The notes under the pieces are model-generated. The model saw nothing but the letters and a program-made list of their open reading frames with translations, did no database searches and was not told the origin of the DNA. Both the position numbers and the translations under genes were made by a program. This document shows, in pieces, positions 1 through 4,704 of a stretch of DNA of 5,632 nt. Position 1 is the first letter of the stretch. Each line of letters opens with the position of its first letter. Source of the stretch: Candidatus Eiseniibacteriota bacterium (GTDB lineage Bacteria > Eisenbacteria > RBG-16-71-46); assembly GCA_021414165.1 (NCBI GenBank), contig JAIOPA010000464.1:1-5632 (forward strand), given 5' to 3'.

Positions 1-714
1 GGTGAAGCGGTCGATGCGCATGCGTTGCGTGAGTGACCCCGGCACGAGGTCGTTGCACTCGAACGGCGAGCCGTTGTTCCAGCCCGCGGTCGCGCGCGAG
101 GTGATCGACCACAGGTCGCGGCGGCTCGTGGTGGTCTCACCGCCCGGGCCCGCGTGCACGATCCACAGCATGTCCACGTAGCCATCGTTGTCGAGGTCGA
201 AGCGTGAGAAGTCCACGATGCCATCGCACGCGACCAGCGCATCGCGCGCCATGCCGTAGGAGTTGTTCGGCGTCCCCAGCGCGTTCACGCCCCAGGCGTC
301 GGCCGCATAGAAGTTGCGGTCATGCGGCAACGTGACCGTGGCCACGACCTCGCCGCGGACCGTGAGCCGCCGGCCGGAGGCCCAGTGGAAGTACTCGGTG
401 AGCGAGCCCGTGGGCACGACCCCCGTGGTGTCGAACAGCCGCTGCTCGAGCGCGACCTTGGGATGCACGAGCGCGCTGTCGGTGAACGCGACACGGATGA
501 TCGGGATGAACCAGTCGCGAGGCGTGGAACTCACGGACAGCCCGGGGGTAGCAGACTCGACCGCGAACAGCCCGCGCTGGAACGCGTCCGAGACCTCGGG
601 CGCGACGGGACCCCTCGGCGGCGGCATGGTGGCTCGCGCCGGGGTCATACAGAAGAGCAGGAACGCCAGCGCAAGACACGACGCGGCGAGAACAGGGAGT
701 CGCACGTGCAGCAC
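1..714 (-). CDS. M6-family secreted metalloprotease, N-terminal part (runs off left edge)
   Basis: I read this frame by hand on the minus strand. It is open from a stop at 721-723 to the window edge, giving 238 codons without the C-terminus. The start chosen is GTG at 712-714, because GAGGT (718-722) lies just upstream and the first 28 residues then form a clean signal peptide: LHVRLP, a hydrophobic core, and ARA before T29. A GTG at 703-705 is an alternative. After a short propeptide-like stretch come features of the M6 (immune inhibitor A-like) family: PTGSLTEYF near residue 95, then VDFSRFDLDNDGYVD with an acidic DxDNDGxxD loop at D173-D181 that probably binds calcium, then MLWIVHAGPGGE and DLWSITSRA. 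The catalytic HExxH normally follows this part, so it should lie beyond position 1 and cannot be confirmed. The product is probably an exported zinc endopeptidase. It is transcribed divergently from the GWxTD gene. Confidence 0.86.
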   Translation of the reverse strand, partial: MLHVRLPVLAASCLALAFLLFCMTPARATMPPPRGPVAPEVSDAFQRGLFAVESATPGLSVSSTPRDWFIPIIRVAFTDSALVHPKVALEQRLFDTTGVVPTGSLTEYFHWASGRRLTVRGEVVATVTLPHDRNFYAADAWGVNALGTPNNSYGMARDALVACDGIVDFSRFDLDNDGYVDMLWIVHAGPGGETTTSRRDLWSITSRATAGWNNGSPFECNDLVPGSLTQRMRIDRFT

Positions 715-717
715 GAT

Positions 718-722
718 ACCTC
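718..722 (-). promoter_or_regulatory. Ribosome binding site of the M6 protease
   Basis: On the minus strand GAGGT sits 3 bases before the GTG at 712-714 and 12 bases before the GTG at 703-705. The first spacing is tight and the second loose. The longer reading is preferred because it gives the full positively charged n-region of the signal peptide. Confidence 0.45.
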
Positions 723-753
723 AGCCCGGTGGGGCGATGGCCCGATCGAGGAC

Positions 754-782
754 ATTTCCGCTCATGGCGTGTCCGGCGTCAA
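754..782 (-). promoter_or_regulatory. Candidate sigma70-type promoter for the M6 protease
   Basis: On the minus strand TTGACG (782-777) is followed, after a 17-base spacer, by GGAAAT (759-754). The -35 box matches 5 of 6 consensus bases and the -10 box only 3 of 6. A transcript would begin about 30-35 bases before the GTG start. The position and spacing are right but the -10 is poor, so this is tentative. Confidence 0.28.
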
Positions 783-898
783 GGGTAGAACGCGGCAACC
801 TGCCGAGCGCGGCGGGGGCGGGGCCGGCCGCTCACACTCGGCACCCCGCAGGCGTGCCGCCGGCTGCCGCGCCGGTCGCGGCCCATGCTGCACCGGGC

Positions 899-906
899 GG
901 GGGGTG
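899..906 (+). promoter_or_regulatory. G-rich stretch, possible ribosome binding site of the GWxTD gene
   Basis: GGGGGGTG ends 7 bases before the GTG at 914. It is not a classical AGGAGG but can pair partly with the C-rich 16S rRNA tail, and it is the only candidate near the signal-peptide start. Confidence 0.35.
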
Positions 907-913
907 TGATAGC

Positions 914-2194
914 GTGCGGACCAACGTGAACCCGACCCTTCCTCGCCGTCCGCTCTGGTGTGCGCTCGCCGCGCTGGGCCTGCTGTTGGCCGCCCTGCCG
1001 GCCCTTGCCGCCAATGACCGCCCGTCGCTGCGCTCGCTGCAGCCGCCATACTTCAATGCCGACCTGTCCGTGGCGGTCGACTCCAGTTCGCGAGCCAAGG
1101 TGCGCGCGGTCGTGAGCGTGCCGTACCCGGAGCTCAACTGGCTCAAGACCGAGCAGGGCTTCTCGGCCGGCGTGGCGATCGTGGTCGAGCTGCGGCCACA
1201 GGGCCGCTCCAAGCGCCTGTACGGCGACGCCTGGGAGCGCCGGCTGCGCGTGACCGACTACGCGACCAGCGCCAGCATGCGCAATCAGGTGGTCGAGACG
1301 CGTGAGTTCGATGTGCCGCCGGGGCGCTATTCGGTCAAGGTCTCGGTGCGCGACGTGCGTGCACTCCTCTTGAGCGAGGTGCGCGACCGCATCGAGGTGG
1401 CTGACGTATCGCGGATCCCGGTCAGCTTCTCGGATCTCGAGCTGGGGTTGGTGGATTCCACGAACCACTTCACGGCGTTCCCGTCGCGCCAGTTCGGCTT
1501 CAACTCCGGAGCCCTGGGCGTGCGCGCCAGTGTGCTCGACCGCCGTGCGGGGGCGTGGCCGCGCGCCTATGCCTACCACTGGAAGGTGGTCGACGAGTCC
1601 GGCGGCCCGATCCACGAGGGCGACACCACGATCACCGTGACGCGCTCCGCCGAGCCGGTGGTGCTGCGCCCGCCGCATGGCGAGCTGTTCATTGGTGGCT
1701 ACGCGTTCGAGCTGGAGCTGCGCGAGGGCAAGACCGCCTGGCGCACGAGCCGGGCGTTCGAGGTCGAGGAGAGCGGCCCGCCGCGCGGGCGCGAGTACGA
1801 GCAGATGCTCGAGGCGCTGGCCTACATCGCCGAGAACGCCGAGGTCGAGGCCATGCGCAACAAGAGCGCGGCCGATCAGGGTGCCGCCTGGGATGCGTTC
1901 TGGCGCCGGCGCGACCCCACGCCCGACACGCCGCGCAACGAGTACCAGATCGAGTTCTTCCGCCGCCTGCGCTACGCCGACCAGCACTTCCTGGGCTTCG
2001 GGCCGGGTTGGCGTTCCGACATGGGCCGCGCCTACATCCGTTATGGCCCGCCGGATCAGATCGAGCAGCGCCAGCCCACCGCGGCGCAGCCCGGGCTCGA
2101 GGTCTGGTATTACAACCAGCCTTACCGGCGACTCGTGTTCTCGGACCGCGAGGGCTTCGGGCGCTTCACCCTGCTGAATCCGCAGGGCGAATGA
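914..2194 (+). CDS. Exported GWxTD-domain protein (function unknown)
   Basis: The frame is open far upstream, but GTG at 914 is chosen as start. It gives a 426-residue protein with a typical signal peptide (basic MRTNVNPTLPRRP, a Leu/Ala core, cleavage near ALPALA) and follows a G-rich run at 899-906. GTG at 926 is an alternative. Residues about 35-270 look like beta-sandwich repeats: alternating hydrophobic strands with phrases such as FDVPPGRYSVKVSVRD and LRPPHGELFIGGYAF. The C-terminal part, about 290-425, is a GWxTD domain: WDAFWRRRDPTP (DPTP at 334-337), NEYQIEFFRRLRYAD, then GWRSDMG at 365-371 followed by YIRYGPPDQIE, and a closing EVWYY...LVF pattern. The domain is known from several environmental phyla but has no established biochemical role. 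The Thr of the name motif is Ser here. The gene overlaps the NlpC/P60 gene by ATGA, so the two are probably co-translated, which hints at an envelope role. Confidence 0.88.
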   Translation: MRTNVNPTLPRRPLWCALAALGLLLAALPALAANDRPSLRSLQPPYFNADLSVAVDSSSRAKVRAVVSVPYPELNWLKTEQGFSAGVAIVVELRPQGRSKRLYGDAWERRLRVTDYATSASMRNQVVETREFDVPPGRYSVKVSVRDVRALLLSEVRDRIEVADVSRIPVSFSDLELGLVDSTNHFTAFPSRQFGFNSGALGVRASVLDRRAGAWPRAYAYHWKVVDESGGPIHEGDTTITVTRSAEPVVLRPPHGELFIGGYAFELELREGKTAWRTSRAFEVEESGPPRGREYEQMLEALAYIAENAEVEAMRNKSAADQGAAWDAFWRRRDPTPDTPRNEYQIEFFRRLRYADQHFLGFGPGWRSDMGRAYIRYGPPDQIEQRQPTAAQPGLEVWYYNQPYRRLVFSDREGFGRFTLLNPQGE

Positions 2195-3027
2195 GCGCAG
2201 CCGTGAAGCGCCGATCCGCCGGGCCGGGCCGTGCTTTGGGCTACGCAGTCGTCACTCTGCCCGCGCTCGACCTGCGTGCCGAACCGCGCCATGCGGCCGA
2301 ACTCGGCAGTCAGTTGCTGCTCGGCGAGACCGTGCGCGTGCTGGGCCGCTCGAGCGATCCCGGCTGGGTACGCGTGCGCAACGATGCCGATGGCTACACC
2401 GGCTGGGTGCGCGGCTGGGGGCTCGTCGAGGCCACCGCGGCCCGCGTGCAGCGCTGGCGGGAGCGGGCGAGGGCCGTGATCGCCGCGCCGTTGGCGCAGA
2501 TCCGCACGGGGCAGGGCGAGGGCGCAGCGGTCTCGCCCGCGTTCTTCGGCGGCCGCGTCATTGCAGGCCCGGCGCGCGCGGGCTTCCGTGCGGTCGAGTT
2601 GCCAGACGGCCGGCGCGGGTATCTCGAGGCGGCGGCGTTCGCGCCACGCCGCAAACCCACGCTCGAACAGCGCATCCTCACACTGCTCGGCACGCCCTAT
2701 CTGTGGGGCGGGCGCACGCCGGCGGGCTACGACTGCTCGGCGTTCGTGCAGCAGGTCCTGCTCGAGCAGGGGCTCGCGTTGCCACGTGACGCGAAGGATC
2801 AGTGCGGTCGCTCGAAGGCCCTTCGGAAGGGCGAACTCCCGCGCGTCGGCGACCTGGTTTTCTTCCGCCGCCCCGGAGAATCCGCCAGCCATGTCGGGTT
2901 GTCGGTAGGCGGGGGCTACTACGCGCACTGTCGCGGACGCGTCCAGATCGCCTCTTTGGACGCCGATAATCCGCTGTGCGACAAGGACTTGCTCCCTCAG
3001 AGCATGGGGTGGTTCCGACCCCTCTGA
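2191..3027 (+). CDS. SH3/NlpC-P60 peptidase, YkfC-like gamma-D-glutamyl-diamino acid endopeptidase
   Basis: This 278-residue protein starts at ATG 2191, inside the ATGA overlap with the GWxTD gene. AGGG at 2184-2187 is only 3 bases upstream, so translation is probably coupled. Residues about 18-80 form a bacterial SH3 domain (LDLRAEP, ETVRVLGRSSDPGWVRVRN, GYTGWV). Residues about 94-150 look like a second SH3-like unit ending GRRGYLEAAAF. Residues about 155-278 are NlpC/P60: GTPYLWGGRTPAGYDCSAF with the nucleophile Cys182, then GDLVFF, SHVGLS with His234 and YAHC with His246, giving the usual Cys-His-His triad. Enzymes of this layout (YkfC type) cut the gamma-D-Glu to diamino acid bond of peptidoglycan stem peptides, often during wall recycling. 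No signal peptide is visible: the N-terminus is MSAAVKRRSAGPGRAL with no hydrophobic core. That suggests a cytoplasmic recycling enzyme or an unusual export route. The exact substrate is inferred from domain order. Confidence 0.92.
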   Translation: MSAAVKRRSAGPGRALGYAVVTLPALDLRAEPRHAAELGSQLLLGETVRVLGRSSDPGWVRVRNDADGYTGWVRGWGLVEATAARVQRWRERARAVIAAPLAQIRTGQGEGAAVSPAFFGGRVIAGPARAGFRAVELPDGRRGYLEAAAFAPRRKPTLEQRILTLLGTPYLWGGRTPAGYDCSAFVQQVLLEQGLALPRDAKDQCGRSKALRKGELPRVGDLVFFRRPGESASHVGLSVGGGYYAHCRGRVQIASLDADNPLCDKDLLPQSMGWFRPL

Positions 3028-3030
3028 GTT

Positions 3031-3057
3031 GAGAGCATGTTCTCGCCTGCGGGCGAG
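3031..3057 (+). terminator. Palindrome plus hairpin after the NlpC/P60 gene (weak terminator candidate)
   Basis: Just after the stop codon, GAGAGCATGTTCTC (3031-3044) is a 14-base near-perfect palindrome with one G-T pair. It overlaps a 6-bp GC-rich hairpin, CTCGCC (3042-3047) with GGCGAG (3052-3057) around a TGCG loop. The following bases (TTCAGTCC) are not a proper T-run. It could be a weak or Rho-assisted end of the operon, an mRNA 3' stabiliser, or a protein-binding site about 30 bases upstream of the next promoter. Confidence 0.35.
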
Positions 3058-3075
3058 TTCAGTCCTGCTTTCGCC

Positions 3076-3105
3076 TTGACACCCGGGCGACATCCTCCCT
3101 AACTT
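3076..3105 (+). promoter_or_regulatory. Sigma70-type promoter of the first barrel gene
   Basis: A perfect TTGACA (3076-3081) is followed, after 18 bases, by TAACTT (3100-3105), which keeps the T1, A2 and T6 consensus positions. Transcription would begin near 3112, giving a leader of about 220 nt before the ATG at 3335. It is the best promoter match seen in the window and fits the high expression suggested by the codon use of the gene. Confidence 0.55.
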
Positions 3106-3168
3106 TCCCGCGGGCGTGCTGCCAGGGTCCCTTCAGAAACCGGGATCGGCCTTGGCGTTCTTCTTCGT

Positions 3169-3199
3169 AGCTCCTTCCCAAGGATGAGAGGGAGCTTTT
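3169..3199 (+). terminator. Terminator-like or attenuator hairpin in the leader
   Basis: AGCTCCTTC (3169-3177) pairs with GAGGGAGCT (3188-3196), 9 bp with one G-T pair and a 10-base loop, followed by a U-run (TTTT at 3196-3199, its first T being the last stem base). Lying downstream of the promoter and upstream of the gene, it could attenuate the barrel transcript, or end read-through from the NlpC/P60 operon. The U-run is short, so efficiency would be modest. Confidence 0.4.
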
Positions 3200-3317
3200 C
3201 GCATGTCCGGTTCAGACCAAGAGCGAAAGGAGGTGGGCATCGGAACCTCGTGTAGTCCAGCGGGCCACGTCCCGGCCGCTGGTGCATCGCGGAAACGTTG
3301 CTTTCACCGACTCTCGC

Positions 3318-3324
3318 AAGGAGG
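3318..3324 (+). promoter_or_regulatory. Strong Shine-Dalgarno of the first barrel gene
   Basis: AAGGAGG lies 10 bases before the ATG at 3335. It selects this ATG, the one that opens the signal peptide, over the in-frame ATGs at 3203 and 3347. Confidence 0.8.
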
Positions 3325-3334
3325 CTTCAAAACC

Positions 3335-4516
3335 ATGCATAAGCTTATGCGCCGCACGCTGGTCTCGCTGTCGCTGCTCGCTCTCCCGGTGGTCGCGAAC
3401 GCTTCGGGCGCCCGTGTCTCGGGCCTGAACGTCCCTGGCGACTACGTCAAGGACTACACGGGTATCTACACCTATGTGTCGGGTGTGGGTTCCGTCGGCA
3501 ATCTCGTCTGGGCCGAGCCCGGCAACAGCGGCAACAACGCGATGGGCGCGGTGCTGGGTAACCTGTGGGACGGCAAGCTGGGCACGTTCGGCGTCACGAT
3601 GCGTGCTGCGGCCCCGACGCTGGGCCAGCCCATGTTCGGCGACCCGGTCACCACGACGTCGGTTGGTTTCGGCGACTTCAACTTCAACGGTGAAGCCCTT
3701 GACCTCATGTGGGGCCACAAGATGGGCTCGGGCAGCTTGGGCCTGCGTGTGAACCGTTCGTTCATCTCGAACGAGGTCGCGGCCGGTACGGCCGAGGGTA
3801 ACGGCAACAACGGCCGTAACATCTGGGGCATCGGCGCTGGCTTCGGGTTCGCCATGAACTCGAACACCGACGTCGAGATCTCGGGCCTCTTCCAGAACCG
3901 TAGCTTCTCGGGCCAGAACTTCAACACCCCGAACGCGGCCGAGGATGACGGTGGTTCGACGTACCAGATCGCGGCCCGTGCCATGAAGAAGTCGGGCTCG
4001 AATGTGGTGCTCATCCCGGTGCTCAAGATGTACTCGTTCGGCCGTTCGGCCGTCGATGCCGCCGCTGTCACGACGGATGAGACGCTCTCGGGCTGGTCGT
4101 TCGGTCTGGCGGGCAACTGGACGCTGGGTTCGGATGATCTGTTCATCCTCGGTGGCAACTTCGTCGGCAACAAGTTCGAGCAGACGGTCGGCCCGAACCC
4201 GACGACGACGGTCAACGAGACGTTCTACCCGAACATGTTCATGGCCCTCGAGACGCACACGAACTCGTGGCTGACGCTCCGCTTCGGCGCGCAGAACGCC
4301 GTCATGTTCTCGGCCAAGCAGGAAGTCGGCCCGGCCACGGCGACGATCAAGCAGCACGTGTTCTCGTTCAGCACGGGCGCGACGGTCAAGGCCGGCTCGC
4401 TCACGTTCGACGCGACGCTCACGCCGCAGTTCTTCAACAACCCGGTGTCGGCGACGTTCAACAACGGCCTGGGCAACGATCCGTTCGGCCGCGTCTCGGC
4501 GACGTACTCGTTCTAA
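3335..4516 (+). CDS. Outer-membrane beta-barrel-like protein, paralog 1
   Basis: A 393-residue protein with a clear signal peptide: MHKLMRRT, a Leu/Val core and cleavage near VANA after residue 23. The mature part is built of short alternating strands rich in Gly, Asn, Thr, Ser, Phe and Trp, with repeated hairpin-like phrases such as LGLRVNRSF, WGIGAGFGFAM, GLAGNWTLGSDD and FMALETHTNSWLTLRFG. The chain ends RVSATYSF. A terminal Phe after alternating hydrophobics is the classical beta-signal read by the BAM machinery, so an outer-membrane barrel is the best reading. I cannot assign a porin, transporter or adhesin role and do not recognise a named family. It has its own promoter, leader, ribosome site and terminator. 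In the mature part 8 of 10 Arg codons are CGT, unlike the CGC/CGG of its neighbours, which suggests selection for high expression. A paralog follows at 4676. Export is more certain than barrel fold. Confidence 0.88.
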   Translation: MHKLMRRTLVSLSLLALPVVANASGARVSGLNVPGDYVKDYTGIYTYVSGVGSVGNLVWAEPGNSGNNAMGAVLGNLWDGKLGTFGVTMRAAAPTLGQPMFGDPVTTTSVGFGDFNFNGEALDLMWGHKMGSGSLGLRVNRSFISNEVAAGTAEGNGNNGRNIWGIGAGFGFAMNSNTDVEISGLFQNRSFSGQNFNTPNAAEDDGGSTYQIAARAMKKSGSNVVLIPVLKMYSFGRSAVDAAAVTTDETLSGWSFGLAGNWTLGSDDLFILGGNFVGNKFEQTVGPNPTTTVNETFYPNMFMALETHTNSWLTLRFGAQNAVMFSAKQEVGPATATIKQHVFSFSTGATVKAGSLTFDATLTPQFFNNPVSATFNNGLGNDPFGRVSATYSF

Positions 4517-4552
4517 TCTGAACGGGTCCCCGTTGGGACAAATGCAGTAACC

Positions 4553-4596
4553 AGAGCCGGGGGCGCGGATCGTGGCGCCCTCGGCTCTGTCTTTTT
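4553..4596 (+). terminator. Intrinsic terminator after barrel paralog 1
   Basis: AGAGCCGGGGGCGC (4553-4566) pairs with GCGCCCTCGGCTCT (4575-4588) in a 14-bp stem with one G-T pair and an 8-base loop, followed by GTCTTTTT (T-run 4592-4596). It is the clearest terminator in the window. It should separate paralog 1 from paralog 2. A smaller 5-bp hairpin (AACGG 4521-4525, CCGTT 4530-4534) lies between it and the stop codon. Confidence 0.9.
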
Positions 4597-4626
4597 CGCT
4601 CCCGTTCGCAGCGCGACCATCCCCCG

Positions 4627-4704
4627 GTGCATCCGTTGGCGCTGCCGCTCCGAACCGCTGCTCCGGAGGTCCACCGTGCATCCGTTCCGCCGCGCGCTGC
4701 CGCT
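4627..4704 (+). repeat. Imperfect direct repeat spanning the start of barrel paralog 2
   Basis: GTGCATCCGTT occurs at 4627-4637 and again at 4676-4686, the second being the start codon region. Each is followed by GCGCTGCCGCT (4639-4649 and 4694-4704), with spacers of 1 and 7 bases. The upstream copy lacks a ribosome site and lies in a different frame, so it looks like a duplicated fragment of the gene's 5' end. Confidence 0.6.
4665..4670 (+). promoter_or_regulatory. Shine-Dalgarno of barrel paralog 2
   Basis: GGAGGT ends 5 bases before the GTG at 4676. It decides the start in favour of this GTG rather than the GTG at 4627, which is in another frame and has no such site. Confidence 0.8.

Larger units (their letters stand above)
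715..913. other. Divergent intergenic region between M6 protease and GWxTD gene
   Basis: This 199-base spacer separates two divergent genes and should hold promoters for both. I see only the weak minus-strand candidate at 754-782. On the plus strand I find no convincing -35/-10 pair. A short inverted repeat, CGGCAC (839-844) and GTGCCG (854-859), could form a 6-bp hairpin but has no T-run, and such repeats are common in DNA this GC-rich. Confidence 0.6.
3112..3334 (+). other. Long, probably structured 5' leader of the first barrel gene
   Basis: If the promoter at 3076-3105 is real, this stretch is an untranslated leader of about 220 nt. It contains a 9-bp hairpin with a U-run (3169-3199), an overlapping helix CTTTTCGC (3195-3202) with GCGAAAGG (3223-3230), and a third hairpin CCAGCGG (3257-3263) with CCGCTGG (3276-3282). 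An internal AAAGGAGGT (3226-3234) fits the anti-Shine-Dalgarno but has no usable start codon after it. I do not recognise a known riboswitch class. An in-frame ATG at 3203 with GAGGGAG 8 bases upstream could extend the protein by 44 residues, but that would bury the signal peptide. Confidence 0.45.

Noticed and set aside
314..913. A 200-codon upstream extension of the GWxTD frame
   Set aside because: It overlaps the M6 protease gene in antisense, its composition is unlike a protein domain, and a proper signal peptide begins at 914.
779..1987. A 402-codon open frame on the minus strand opposite the GWxTD gene
   Set aside because: Low-complexity Arg/Ala/Gly/His composition without recognisable domains, opposite a gene with clear domain motifs.
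1555..2190. An upstream extension of the NlpC/P60 frame into the GWxTD gene
   Set aside because: It is out of frame with the GWxTD coding sequence, Arg/Ala-rich, and the ATG at 2191 immediately precedes the SH3 domain.
3031..3044. LexA/SOS-box reading of GAGAGCATGTTCTC
   Set aside because: The half-site spacing does not match the GAAC-N4-GTTC or GTTC-N7-GTTC patterns, and no SOS gene is adjacent.
3184..3255. A 23-residue upstream reading frame in the leader of barrel paralog 1
   Set aside because: AAGG directly abuts the ATG with no spacing, the ATG sits in a hairpin loop, and the frame uses several AGA codons that are rare in this DNA.
3184..3290. Known riboswitch (c-di-GMP, cobalamin, TPP, SAM) in the leader
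   Set aside because: None of the conserved core sequences of these classes as I know them is present.
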